Below are positions 12,601-24,688 of a DNA stretch of 64,000 nucleotides, in pieces. The position numbers and the translations under genes are program-made. The stretch is from Avena insularis (lineage: Eukaryota > Streptophyta > Magnoliopsida > Poales > Poaceae). Location: the NCBI GenBank assembly GCA_023614405.1, contig CM042688.1:376885331-376949330 (forward strand). Direction: 5' to 3'. The stretch's first letter is position 1, and each line of letters begins with the position of its first letter. A model generated the notes under the pieces. It did no database searches, had not been told where the DNA came from, and was given only the letters and a program-made list of their open reading frames with translations.

Positions 12601-13691
12601 TAATTGCACGTGGAGCGCCTGTACTGTTTAGAACGTGGAATGTTTTCGCGGTATCGACAAGCCTAGTCATACTTTCGGATTCCCAGTCGTTTGTAGCCAT
12701 TGACACAAATTCTGGGTCCGTCTCGGAGCCGGTCAACTTCGTTGCAGATAGCTTAGTAGGGTGGGCCCCTGAAATATTTTATGAATCTTTTGATTTCTTT
12801 GAAGTGATGCCTCGTTGGGTTTTTATTTGATTTTTCCGAGGTTGATCGTGCGTGTGTTGCTATTTGTGCACCCCTGCGGGGTAAATCTTTCTAAAAGTCG
12901 TATCCGCGGTTATGGACGACTTGGAGCACAGTATCTCGATCATAGACAACCATAACTAAAGTAGTGTTATAAATTTGACTTTGATATATCTAGTAATTAA
13001 TTTCACTATAACGGAATGAGTAAATAAAAGTGTCAACAACTGCTGAATTTGGGATGTCTCATGCTAATTATATCTGACTAATAAGTATTGTAACTACAAC
13101 AGAATGGCTAACTAAAACTGTCCACTGCTTATGATATTAGGATGACGCATGCTATCTATATCTGACTAGTAAGTGCTGCAACTATAATGGAATGAATAAA
13201 ACTGTCAACTGTATGAGTTCCTCGGTTTGATTTCCTCGTTTAGTATCAAGGGAGAAATATCAGGATGGGTATGTTTGGTGTTAGTATCGGGTTTGATCCG
13301 AATAGGTATTTCTTATCCCTCTCTGATAGCTGACAGTTGTATCAAGTCTCTATAGGTTGTTTAGTGCATGCTTCGATATCGCTTCAGTCCATCATACCTA
13401 TGTAGGCAAGAGCCGATAAATTCTAGACTCGTCGTGTACTGGCCTCTGTACTGACGGCTCCCTTTTTGCTTTCCCCTTTATCGGCACCCCTTCTGTTTAA
13501 CAGGTATAAGTTCGACGTTGTTAGCAGAGTTACCCTTCCAGCTTGGCTTGACAGGGTTATGGACGCCATTGGTTATTCTTTAGGGCTCTTCGTTCAATTT
13601 GCATCTTATCCTACTCGGATGTTTGTATCGTTTTTCAGGTGATTTGAATCTTTATACTTTATATCTGTATTCTTAACTCATTAAGTCGTTA
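12601..13691 (+). repeat. 5' LTR, second segment (LARD-like element)
   Basis: Collinear with about 51951-53041 of the 3' LTR: GGAGCGCCTG(T/C)ACTGTTT, the block TTATGGACGACTTGGAGCAC, the ATAACGGAATGAGTAAATA region, and GGGTTACCCTTCC-like sequence near the end. The LTR is cut at A13691, directly before the Helitron start TCTCTATC. Confidence 0.9.
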
Positions 13692-14479
13692 TCTCTATCT
13701 CTACTACTTAAAAAGGACGAATTTCCTCTGTTTTCTCCGGTCGCTGGTTTCGTCAACACTTTTTAAATAAGACCATTTTACCCTTCCACCGAATCACATA
13801 CTCCGTTTTCGTCCGACGATCCATCGCTCCCACCTCTGCACGCACGGAAAAAAGTCAGAGTTGTAAATAGGGCGCGATCCTCGCACCTCCAAAATCGAAA
13901 GACTAACTGCCTGTCAAACGCTACGTCGGAACTGTGGGTATGCCATGATTCTCTCGCCTCCCAATACAAAAACAAAAAACGCCTGTCGAACACGATCATC
14001 TCCTCCAAATTCAAATCCTAAAGCCAGCAGGCCACACATCATGGTTACAAGGAAGCTCACGATAGCTGAACGTCCCGTCCGCACCAGTCGCTGACGCAGT
14101 GCCGCCCGGCCGATCAGATCCGATCCGATCAGTGTTGCTGCGATGGACTATATGTACACGCCATCTTCAGAAATTCCTTGTTAATGTTATACTAACTCAT
14201 CGTATCATTGATAGGGCAATGATCCAAACAGTTGCACTAAGAAGCGGTGCCAATATCATAGGTCCTTACCAGTTACGACATCGCAAGAAGTTGCTAATCA
14301 TCAAGAGCGGTAATGGGAATTGAACTTGAACAACGATCAAGAAATTTGTAACATACCAGATGTGATTTTCCAGAAGCATAGTCTAGAGGAATCACGGAGC
14401 TTAGAGGAACTATGAATGCATTGTTTTTCTGTACTGAGCTCATGGAACAGGAATATTTTATTAGGTGTTTATTTTTCCT

Positions 14480-14790
14480 TGCAGATGGGGTCGCCGACGT
14501 TGTGCAGTGACATTGCTCCCTTCAAAGACCTGTCCAACACCATCAACACAACTAATATGACCAGATGATGTGTAAATGTTCTATGGCATACATTACTCAA
14601 CAAAAAACTACAGATATGAAGGAACTGAAGAGGCAATGCGCCAGAGAGCAGTGTGCGCAGTTGGATAAATATAAGAAATATGAACCACTCAAGAAGGGTC
14701 AAACGAAAGCTCATCCATATTGTCATTCTCTATGGGCGCAACCGAAGACTAAGTCCAGGTGTCCTGACTCAACTACAGAAAACGCCAATT
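14480..14790 (+). pseudogene. Decayed Helitron-associated ORF fragment (basic, RxRxxYAQxDxxKK-like)
   Basis: Near 14485 a frame reads GSPTLCSDIAPFKDLSNTIN. A second frame at 14565-14790 has KELKRQCAREQCAQLDKYKK followed by a basic stretch. The latter resembles the short basic N-terminal motif (RQREKYAQMDAEKK-type) seen near plant Helitron-encoded proteins; I rely on memory of that pattern, so this is weak. Stops and frame changes separate the pieces. A related PLKDLSNTIN-like copy lies at 20280-20345 in the same element. Confidence 0.35.
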
Positions 14791-15059
14791 AGTAAAGGTG
14801 ATCTCGAACGTGAAGTGTATTTTTAATTTAAAATACTATATCACTTGCTGTATGTGTTTCTACTTAAACTAAATCATCTAATTAAGCCTTGATTTTAACA
14901 AGAAGAGGTTGCATGGCTAAGCAGAAATGACATACCAGAGGCGACCAATTCATATGCCATATGAAGAGACATCGTGAAGCACATCAAAAAAGGAAATCAC
15001 CGACAGGAAGAGTTGCACAACATCAATCAATATATATCATTAATGTCTCCATAATATTC

Positions 15060-16300
15060 ATCACCTCTTATTGTACCACTATCTAGATCGACCGCCAGAA
15101 AGAACGTCAAGATCCTTGTCGTTCCACCTACAGGCAATAAAAAGAAGAGCTCCAAGTGTATTGTTGTACACACATGGCCACCATCATAAGTGAGTTATTT
15201 TAAGTAATCATACTTTGTATTTTCTTAATTATGAAATAGTTATATTTTGTATCTAATTTATTTTGTCTAGGTCAACAACATTGTGGGGAATGCACAAGGC
15301 AACCTCGGTTGAATATGTGCTGCAATAAAAGGAAATGAAAAGGTATTTTGCTTCAACCGTCAATTTAAAGTCACAGGGTGAACTGTTGAGATGTAAATTA
15401 AAATAATAACCTATTGAAATACTTGCCTTTTTTCATGGCATCTAAGGTTAGTGGAATTGGGATGGTGGAGGAGTATTACCTATTCATGGAAGCCTTTGAA
15501 CACCAAGCTGATGAAACCTTGGAATTCTCATCCATGTCATGCAAATTATATTAGCTTTATCAAGTTCGAGTTGACCCATCTTTAAGCTACCTCCATGTCG
15601 ACTCGATACATTCTTGGTAGCCCCGGCTCAAAGAGGGTGATGGCACCGTCATCAGTCCTGGCTCTTGCCGTCTTGCCGGATGATCGTCCAATCACCAGGT
15701 AATCTCGGTTGTCGTCTTGCCATATGATCTCTCCTGCATCACATTAGCCAGATCATGCATATCATTTTTCTCATGATTTCTCTTTCGTAAAGTAGTGAGG
15801 TTAGATTCCATAGTGTTGAGAACTTGCACATGTATAGCAGATCACGGGAGATAATGGAAAAAGTTGTTTCTGCACGAATCAGAGATACTAGAAATGGAGA
15901 TTTATCTAGGAGTCATTCTCGCTGACCTATCTATGAGGAAATTTGTTCCTAGCTACCCTTTACCATATTATCACCAGTAGCAGTTGTTAAATAGTCAATC
16001 TACTTCCCAGATCTATGCTAGAAGGAGAATGCATTGTTTTACATGAATTGATGAAATTTACCACATGTTAAATGTTACTAAATTATAAGTAGAATCTGAT
16101 GAAATTGGGCATATATTCAATGAACAGTTACCAAGAGTAGCATTCATCATGTTATCTTTTATTTTGACAGGGGATAAAATGGAAGCAGTACCGTATGGGC
16201 ATCAATCTTATCGTTTCAACAACGAGCTGCGTATCAGCGGGATATACTTAATCAGGGGTTTTGGGTTGCATACAACTTAAATGACACCGCAATTTGATTG
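15060..16300 (+). pseudogene. Possible replication protein A-like (RPA70) remnant of Helitron A
   Basis: At about 16170-16260 a plus-strand frame reads GDKMEAVPYGHQSYRFNNEL followed by RISGIYLIRGFG. This resembles the OB-fold region of plant RPA70-like proteins, where a Gly-Lys/Asn-x-hydrophobic strand is followed by a 'F...L..G..Y.I..F' pattern. Plant Helitrons frequently carry RPA-like genes, which fits the location. The surrounding sequence (15060-16160) shows intron-like and broken exon-like segments without a continuous frame. No catalytic Rep or helicase motif was found. The call is tentative. Confidence 0.35.
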
Positions 16301-18130
16301 GCCATACCAACCAACTATTCCGTTGTCATGCACTCTCGGTCCCAGATTCATATTGCTCGCCCTAACATTTCCATTCCTAGGCCGCCTCTCTGATTCGTGG
16401 TTTTCAGTTATACGACAAGATTGAGAAACAAAAAACTTACAGTGCATACAATTTTTTAATTTAACTGCTTTACATTTCCTGCAATTGCATACTATGAAGT
16501 TTCAAACATCGGATCATCAAGTGGGTGTCAGGGGTGTCAATCAATCGTCACCTAATACAGTGGACTCACAAGGAGAAAGTATCGCCGCTCTTTACCATCG
16601 CCACCGTCACGTCCTCCAGGCCAGCAATATTCCATAGGCACACTGGCGTGGGATCACAATGTTTTCAGTCTTGAAAAATATGCAGTAGAGAGTGCTTGTC
16701 ATATATTTGAGAAGGTGCCCCAGTGGAGGAGCAGCAAAGAGTAGTGCATGTGTTCCGGTCTAATAAAAGGAAATTTCTGCAGAGCTATGTGAACAATGGG
16801 ACCCAATGATGATGCGGGTGGTTGTCCCAGTGTTTCAAGGAGTATTTTATAGCTACAGTGGAACAACTTAGGCACTATACGATATTTGTCATCTTGCTTG
16901 TGCAGTCGGAATTATCTAAATATTCATGTGAGACTAATTCTAAGATGACTGTGCTCATGAAGTCTAAGGTGCAACACTTGGCTCATAGGTTAAGAAAACC
17001 ATGGGATATGGGAAGTCTCAAAATTTGCCTCTTGGGTAGAGAAGAGCAAACTCTTTGCCAGAAACACCAGCTGGTATTCGATGAAAAACATGCTGATTAA
17101 CTCAGTTCTTCTGGATGATGGCAAATCAATTCTTGCAGTTGAGCTTTATGTGCAATGGGACACCAGAATTATGATGATTATTTTTTATAGCTACAAGGGC
17201 AGATATTGGTAAACTGTCAGCTATTTCTGTTATGTCGAGTACTGAAACCTCACATCTGAGATGCATACAATCATGGGCAGCCTTGCTTCACCTGTTACTT
17301 TCAAAGCTACACTATATAATGGAGATAGAGTAAATAATAACTGGAACTTGAGAAAATGGCCGCCAACTGGAAGGGCAATGTTCAAGTCTTGTATTGTCCA
17401 GTTCAGAAGGTTTGATAACATTAAGTAGAGTTGTCAAGCTAATATCAATGTGCACACACAAAAAAGTATGTCAGATCTAAATTTTCTGCTTCACACTTGA
17501 ACTGTACAAAGAAGTAAGGATAGAATCATAGTAAAAATACTGAGCCTGCATATTATGTTTCAAGAAAAGGAAAAAAATAGAGAATATGGCGTTTACATGT
17601 CTTGTTAAATCTGATTTAGTATTATAAGCACCTGAGCATTTCCTGAAAATTAAAGTAACAAGAACCAACTTGCTTGTCAACATTGCAAAGAGAGAACAGA
17701 TGCATCACTATCCATAAGTAATCGGTAAATATGACATTCTAAACATCCTTATGGAGATTGCTTAAGGTGTTGTTGTGCCACGCTTTAGGATGCATGTAAG
17801 ATTGTGGGCCAAACCAAGAGAAAAATAGATAATACCATGTCTGCTAATAATTAATACTATGAGAGATCACCAGAATGATGTTTAGAATGGGCGGCGGATG
17901 ATGGCAAAAGAAACAGATTTTCCATTTCCACGAATACAAATCGCAAATCCCACACGGACCTGCGAGATCTTTTCTAACAAATAGCATATCTGTCCGCACC
18001 ATCCCCTTCCCAAATTTCACTCTACCTCTCCAAGCCAATCAGTATGGCGAGAAAATCGCGACCTATGCAAACAACGACGATGGTATCGGGTAGCTCTAGC
18101 ATTATTGTTCAATGAATCATCCATGATTAC
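16300..18130. other. Helitron A interior, no gene recognised
   Basis: Mixed, mostly AT-rich sequence. A plus-strand frame at 16822-17100 and minus-strand frames at 17230-17683 are short and match no family I know. No terminal repeats of a secondary insertion were seen. Confidence 0.4.
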
Positions 18131-18620
18131 CTCTAATTAGGCTTTCGACAGTGCATAATCAAGTTAGGAGAGAGGACACCATACCGACCTTGCAGTATCA
18201 CTCGAGGGTGACGATGCATCCTCGTCCGTTCAGCACGGGGAGGGGAAGCGGCCAGCGACCCCGTGGCGGGAAGAAGAGGTGTCTGATGACACCGCCGTGT
18301 GGAGGGGAATCGGGACCGAGAATTGGTGGGGAGGAGTGGGCGATGGCGCCAGCCGCAGGGGCTTCGCATCGAACTCCATGGACCGAGCGGCAAGGAAGAG
18401 GAGGGGAGGATGGTCCGTCACGGCCCCTGGTGGAATATGGAGGGGTGGGTCCGTCTAGACGAGTGGCCTGACTATGCAGAGGAGGGGGACTCGTTGCTCC
18501 GGGGAGGTTGCGCTTGCTCCTGGAGAAATGGAGCCTTGGAGGCAGCGGCACATACTTTGTTTTTTAATGTAATTTTTTTTCTTGAAGCGACTGTAAGTGC
18601 CTTCGATTGAAGATGCTCCA
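18130..18620. other. GC-rich, exon-like segment inside Helitron A
   Basis: The base composition rises sharply compared with the AT-rich flanks. Overlapping frames exist on both strands (151-aa scale or less) with Gly/Arg- or Pro/Ser-rich products, typical of chance frames in GC-rich DNA. It could be a captured 5' exon of a host gene, as Helitrons often carry, but no product is recognisable. Confidence 0.3.
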
Positions 18621-19912
18621 AAATTCTATGTTTTCCACCACCGTACATGGATGTTCTTTCAGCTTTTCCTCAAGACTAATTTCAATTTAGTTGTCAAAAG
18701 CTTTTCACTTATTAGAGTCTTTCCATAAAATTCTATTATATTCAGTTCTCATAAGTTGCTCACATATAAATGTAAGTATCGATTATATTGGTAGCTAGAA
18801 AAAGGATTTGATTTACTTTTGTAAAACTATACCACTGTATGATGTCAATTGCAATTTTAACAGCTATACTTTTGAAATTTCTACAACATTAAGAAAAAGA
18901 AACATTAGCATTTGTTTTTTGAATTATTGGTTATATTTTCACATATCGGTCCAAACTTGATTTTGTCAGTCTATATTTTAAATTACTTAAACTTCAATTT
19001 AAATGCTAATATTTCATTGTGTACAAATGTTCTACTTGGAGGTAGAGATCTTTGTATTTCTTTTAAGGGTTAGAAATGGTTTTAGATATTTCTTCCCATT
19101 AGTTTGACACTTCAGATAACTTTAACCATATATACATACTTTTTAATTTTTTGAATACTATAGAACTATTTGACTTCTTATGTTATTGAATTATATATTC
19201 CGTAAGGTTGATTTTTTTAGATATTTCCTCTGATTGACGATAACAACTTTAGTTGCTCCAAATAAAAAAACTTTGTAGTTGCTTAACACTAATTATACTC
19301 CCATAGGTAAAATGCTCCAAATAAAAGCATTATACTCGAAATTTGTATTTCTCTTTCTCTCTAATTCATCAAGCAAGCAAAACAACACGTGAGTTGCTCC
19401 AAGTAGTAGTGGTTATTTTTCTTATGGATATACAGTTAGAATAAAGATAAATGTTTACTGAATAAAAATTGGTGGACTAACATCCTTAATTTCAAATTAA
19501 TCCCATGGATTTTATTTGGCATGCTTTCTATCATTTGAGAGTCGCATACCTTCGATGACCGCAAAGTCAAAGTAGTAACGGGATTCCGAGAGGACCTTGC
19601 ACTCAATTTCTGTGACGCTTGTTCTCGACTACCATCGCCATGTTGGATTTAGATTGATTCACAATCGTACCAAAAAATTTAAGTCTCAATTATAGGAAGC
19701 TCATTTTTAATGTACTTTTCACTTTTAAGATTTATGAGCACATGAATATGATTATAGGGACCCGACGAGAAATTATGTTTTCTATGTATTTTTTACTTCA
19801 GGTCTAAGATTAACACGTAAAACATTTTAGCAGCTTCTAATAATATGTACCCACCGAGATTTTTTTATCATAAATGATACAAATTGTTAATGTTGTTAAG
19901 TTATATTAATAA
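18620..19912. other. AT-rich interior of Helitron A
   Basis: Long AT-rich stretch with no open frame worth naming and no inverted termini that I could see. It probably holds decayed intron or filler sequence of the Helitron. Confidence 0.4.
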
Positions 19913-20110
19913 GGGCCAGTTTTTTTGGCAGCTTAAAAAATAAGCTGTCCCCTCGCTAGCTTCTCTCATAAGCCACATGGCTTATTAGTTGAAGCTTCTC
20001 AATCAGTTATGAGCTAATTAGTTTGGAAGCCCCAACTAATAAGCCGAGCGGCTTATGAGAGAAGCTAGGGAGGGGGCAGCTTATTTTTTAAGCTGCCAAA
20101 AGAACCGGCC
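19913..20110. mobile_element. Foldback MITE (~198 bp)
   Basis: The two halves are near-perfect inverted copies: GGGCCAGTTTTTTTGGCAGC at the left against the reverse complement GGCCGGTTCTTTTGGCAGC at the right. Both halves carry AGCTTAAAAAATAAGCTG, CTAGCTTCTCTCATAAGCC and GGCTTATTAGTTG. The RNA or single strand would form one long hairpin with a loop near 20005-20015. No coding sequence is present. The target duplication could not be fixed, so the superfamily (PIF/Harbinger or hAT) is open. Confidence 0.85.
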
Positions 20111-20555
20111 TTGAGAAACTATTATACTACCATTGAAGGCTTTATATAAATTTTACATTTGCATAAAATATGAAATTAATTTTGTGTAGTTAATGGCAAA
20201 GATAGATTCTCCCACACAGTTGAATCATTTGATTAATACACTTATTTTTGTTTTCTTGCACCGACACTATCCCGTACACGTGCTCCTTTGAAAGACTTTC
20301 CCAACACCATCAACACAAGTAACAATGATGATATATTGTGTAAGTGAGTTGGTGCTTAACTCCTGACTAAATTGTGTATTTTTATAGGTATCGTCGACAC
20401 CAATAATGCACATAAACCTATTGATGCAAAAGAATGCGACATGTAAAATTCGTTGTGTGATTTTTATCTTGTTCTTATTGGATTTATATTAATTGTTCAA
20501 ACAAGTTATTTATTTTTTGTGTGTGTGATGAAATAATGCACTTCAAATCATTAAG

Positions 20556-21840
20556 TTTTTTTTTGGAAAGGAGCATATATTAATATCAGATGATACCAAT
20601 TACACCCAGTCTCTGCAACAACGCATTGCCCTAGCGGTCATACGGATGCACACAACCAAAAAAGAAAGAAGAATTATAAAAAAGAAAAGTCCCGCTACAG
20701 CGACCCATTCATTGAAACAGCAGTACTACCACCACCAAGACAACACCAGAAGTTCAGCTTCTCCAAAAACGATGCCTCCAAGAAGGGAACAGTGCACAAA
20801 CACCGCCATCGCCCGATCAAAGATCTAGGTTTTCACCGTGAAGAAAGTTCACGCTCTCAAAACAATACCTTCAACAAGACCATTGTCAGGCACAACCAAT
20901 TAAGGCCAGACCCTGGGTTTTCACCCTAAAAGGTAGGACCATGAACCTCTCCTGTGCAGTCGCCCCCACTTGCATGCCACTGCTCCAATTCACAAGTCAC
21001 CTAGCCAATTCCTCATCACCACCCAGACTCAAACCACAATTGTCAGTCCTCAAATCTCAGTCTCCATGACTTTCTCCGTCAACACCATGGAACGAGAACA
21101 TGTCCCATGATAATAACAGCCAACATAGCTTCGAAGCGCACCCTCTAAAACCAAACGGTCAGAGTAAAACATGGGTGCGCACGACCGAATCCAATCCGAT
21201 CCAGCAAACTCACGGCATGAGCACACTATGGAGTTCGCCGACGGAGCCTTCCGGAACATGACACAGAAACCAGATCAATGGAGACCAATATCCGAAAGAT
21301 CTTCGTTTTGGCTTGAGAGGGGTCCAGGACCACCTCCTTTATTTAAACCGAGCTAGCAGCCCCCACGCCACCCGCCGGAAACGAGCATGATCCGCCGCAC
21401 GATGGCAAGACCACTCGGCCGACCACACCGACGAAGAAGAAGGCCACCACCATCATCATACCTAGGGCTGCTGCCCCAGGCGTCCCCGTGCTGCGTGGGA
21501 AGCCCCGAGAACTCGTGCCGACATCGGAGAAAGGAGATCTGGCAGAACGAACCCGTCCGAACCCATCTAGGCCCGAAACAAGCCCATCCACCGCCATCGT
21601 CGTCGTCGCCGATTACGCACGCGTCCACTGGATCGCCACTCCCAGCCGCCGCCACCAGGAAGCAGTATCCCGTCGTCGCTGCGCAGTCACCTCTGCCGCA
21701 TGGCCAAGGCGAGCCGTCGCCGCACCCGTGAGAACCTCCGCCGCCGCGCCGGCGCGTCTCACGCCGCCCGCCGCCGCAGACTTTGCTGACGCGAGGCATG
21801 GCAACGGCGGAGAAGGAGGCTGAATGCGAGAGGGTGGCGA
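20556..21840 (-). mobile_element. Non-LTR (LINE-like), probably non-autonomous, minus strand
   Basis: On the minus strand the element ends with a sequence typical of grass LINEs (GGGTGTAATTGGTATCATCT, then GATATTAATATATGCTCC), followed by an A tail seen as TTTTTTTTT at 20556-20564. Upstream, the sequence becomes GC-rich toward 21400-21840, as 5' regions of such elements often are. No endonuclease or reverse transcriptase domain is present in the ~1.3 kb, so it is a deleted or non-autonomous copy. The 5' edge is approximate and no target duplication was found. Confidence 0.55.
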
Positions 21841-22018
21841 CTGGGTGGGGGAGGGTTTGATATCTTTTCGTGTCTACGTTTCACTCGCATGTGAGGAAGC
21901 TTCGTCTGTCCCAAGACTAAATTCGAAAAAAGATAAGGCTCAGTTCTGTTTTCATCTGCTTACCTACTACTCATGTCGTCACCGCTCCTTTTGATTAGAC
22001 AAATTTGTGCTTTTATAA

Positions 22019-22424
22019 TAACACGGAGTTTTGGCTCTCGGGTGCTACACACCACATACTTGGAAAAATAAAAAATAAATAAGAAAGGTTTAAAAAATTC
22101 AAACTTTTTTGAAATAAAAAAATGATCAGGTATTGTACTCGTAAAAAAAGTTTGGAAAAGAGATGATTCGATATGGTCTTCATGACAAAAAAAACAAAAA
22201 AAATGGCGAATCACAGGTAAATAGTACCTGGTCATGGGGCATTTCGAGTTTGTTTTTTTACCCAGGATACAATGAAATTAATTCACTAGGAAACTATTTT
22301 TTAATGAGTACAATACCTGATCATCTTTGATTTCAAAAAAGTTTAATTTTTTAACTTTATTTAATTTTTTTTATTTTTTCAAGTATGGGGGTGTGTAGCA
22401 CATGTGAGCCACAATGTATTTCTC
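22019..22424 (+). mobile_element. MULE-type MITE, copy 1 (~406 bp, 9-bp TSD)
   Basis: It starts TAACACGGAGTTTTGGCTCT and ends with GTGAGCCACAATGTATTTCT plus C. The inner arms are inverted copies (GGGTGCTACACACC against GGTGTGTAGCAC), and the AT-rich middle is also partly inverted. The exact 9-bp direct repeat cttttataa flanks it (22010-22018, 22425-22433), which points to the Mutator superfamily. A second copy, in the opposite orientation, lies at 29211-29610. Confidence 0.8.
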
Positions 22425-22533
22425 CTTTTATAAATAATGTCATAGGTTGACAACATGATATTTTATTTTAACCATCTTCTTGGGTTACCTAACTGTATTG
22501 TTGCTCCGTGGCAACGCACGGGTATTTTACTAG

Positions 22534-22623
22534 TCTATCTTCTATCTATCTATCTACCTATCTATCTATATTTATATATCTATATATCTATATATCTATA
22601 TCTATATATTATTATTATTATTA

Positions 22624-22662
<39 letters not shown>
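22534..22662. repeat. Microsatellite: (TATC)n, (TA)n and (TTA)n
   Basis: Short tandem repeats run from TCTATCTATC through TATATC units to about 18 TTA/ATT triplets, close to the 5' edge of Helitron E. They are probably an expansion within the Helitron 5' terminus (compare TCTATACCTAATAATAAAGG at 34690 and 36404). Confidence 0.9.
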
Positions 22663-22663
<1 letters not shown>

Positions 22664-22679
22664 TTACGTAGTCGTTCCA

Positions 22680-23690
22680 GAATTTCTGTCTGCCACTTTT
22701 CGGACGGTTTTGCCCCTACTACTTCGAAAATACTACAAGAACTGCCACCGCCAAGTCAAAAAGAACGCGCCGGTGACTTCCTCACCCGGTTCCCCTCTAC
22801 TCGAGTAGTTGCGCGCCTACACCAAATCCTCCGGTGGCGGCGGAGGCCTTCGCCGACATATGAAGCATCAGGCGTTGAGCTCCACCTCCATCGCCGAATT
22901 TCCGGTCTAGCTATAGCTATGGACCGTACTCCACCTCCCGTAGGCACAAGCATGACACGATCTGGCAATCTGGCAATGGGGGGAGATTGTCCTGCCGATG
23001 CATGAAGCAGGCACCGACGGCGTGAAGACCTGCGTGACCTTGGGGGTCGCAAACCACCAGGCTGATTATTCTGGTAAATTTTAATTTTTGCACTTTTCCT
23101 AATCCTCATTTTCTCTGCCAAAAATTCCCACCGAGGCGCTCGACTCCGGCGGCCTTCTACGGTCCTCGCGGCTCAGGCTCGGCGGGCTACTCCTCCACGC
23201 CCTCGCCCCTACATAGCCTCTCCCCGTCGAGGAGGTGACAGAGCAAGGGGGACACGGAGGACGCGTGGACCAGCTTCCATTGTCGCTGACTGCTGCGTTT
23301 CCATGTCGCCCAGCGCTTGCCCGGTCTAACGCCTCCGCCTAGACCGGGTTCCATCTACCACCTACATGTGCTTCCCCCAGCCCCCGCGTTTTGGCGCCGC
23401 TGCCTCCCGCCTACCCACCTGGGTGCCGACGACTTCAAGACGAACAGGGGAGGCAGACTCATGAATGGAACTGAACACGCGGGGCGGTTGCCTAAGCGGC
23501 TCCTTGACTGGCAGCCGTATATCCACCGGAGTTCTCCTCCTTTCTATCCCCCCCCCCCCCCCCCCCCCCCCCCACCACCACCACCACCAATGAGCACCGC
23601 CTCCCTCCCCTCCCATGGCATGCCTGGTCTACAATTTATGCTCTTTTTGTTCAAAGTTCAGGCTGCATTCTTTGTTCATTAGTTTATTTG
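22680..23690. other. GC-rich captured or filler segment in Helitron E, with a poly-C tract
   Basis: Several open frames on both strands (for example minus 22756-23121 and plus 23317-23682) have low-complexity products. A run of about 23 C residues followed by CCA repeats is at 23550-23589. The segment resembles a 5' gene exon by composition only; no domain is recognisable. Confidence 0.3.
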
Positions 23691-24634
23691 ATGTGCTAAT
23701 AACTTCAAAGCTGGGCGAACCAAATCATAAATGCACTCTCCAAGGTTAGTTTGCCTCTTCCTCATCACATGAGATTATGTTTGTTTTTCGTTGATCTAGG
23801 AAATATCAAAAAAATTGTGGTTGCTACATGCCACACGCAAAAACTGTTGTATAATTGATATGGTATTTAGGAAATAACATAAATTCATGATATAATTTAT
23901 TCCCTAGAATTTCAAATGCACAAAATAATCTAATTATGGCATGTTTCGTTATGATAATATTGGTTCAGTGTACTGCTCCTCTTTAATGGATACATATTTG
24001 TTAGTCGACAATTTTACGAGGTGGAAGCTTCTGCAGCGCTTGTATTTTTGTTGCAGTCTCAGTTTATTTACACAGAGTGGTGCTACAAGTTGTAAGAGTT
24101 ATATATAATTGCGTCTCCAATATAAAATAGTATATAATTCAAAGAACACCATCTCAGATTTGATCATCAGTTCAGGTCCAATACACTGACAATAGAGCCA
24201 ACTGTAAATAGTAGAAGCTATGTTCAGTGTGTAGGATGATCTGCTTCAGCACAACTTTAGAAGTATAAATTAATGTTACTGTCTAGACACATGTAATCCA
24301 CACAATATATCTTTCAGAATCTACCACGAGATAGGAACATAATTTGATAGATAAGCTACACATTCATACCAAATATTAGAATATCTTTTGGAGTATGTAA
24401 GAAACAGCACCAAGTCAAACGGATATCTCTGAAACAGCAAGCAGTTAGGCTAGCAGACTTATTCAGCAGAAAGTGTGTTTCTTATTTCCCCTTTCCCCTG
24501 TTTCTAATTTTCCCATTTCCCCTGTATCCTTTGTATGTTCCAATACTGACGAGTATTTCAAAAAGTGGAGCTACACCTCTTGATGTCAATTTGGCAAAGC
24601 TATTTTTTTATGTTACTAATGCTAGGTTCTGCAG

Positions 24635-24688
24635 AGATGCGGAGTATTGAGGCAGACGGCGGCAGCGGCAGTGCATCTTCTGCCGCAG
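24635..24688 (+). other. Possible captured exon (TGCAG|...|GTGAGG)
   Basis: An acceptor-like GGTTCTGCAG precedes an ATG-starting frame (MRSIEADGGSGSASSAAG) that ends at a good donor GCAG|GTGAGG. Helitrons in grasses often carry such host exons in the Helitron's own orientation, as here. The product is low-complexity and unidentified. The neighbouring 23690-24630 and 24690-25610 show nothing recognisable. Confidence 0.3.

Larger units (their letters stand above)
13692..22533 (+). mobile_element. Helitron A
   Basis: The 5' end is TC (TCTCTATCTCTACTACTTAA at 13692), preceded by A13691. The 3' end is CTAG at 22530-22533, followed by T, with the grass Helitron hairpin CCGTGGCAACGCACGGG at 22507-22523. 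This fits insertion between A and T with no target duplication. The same 5' sequence recurs at 34624 (Helitron B). The length of 8.8 kb suggests an originally larger coding element. Only decayed fragments resembling Helitron-associated proteins are visible (14480-14790 and 15060-16300), along with captured or secondary insertions. It lies immediately upstream of a second Helitron, sharing its junction. Confidence 0.8.

Noticed and set aside
22534..22808. Tyr/Ile-rich frames across the microsatellite
   Set aside because: They are translations of TAT/TTA repeats, not a membrane protein.
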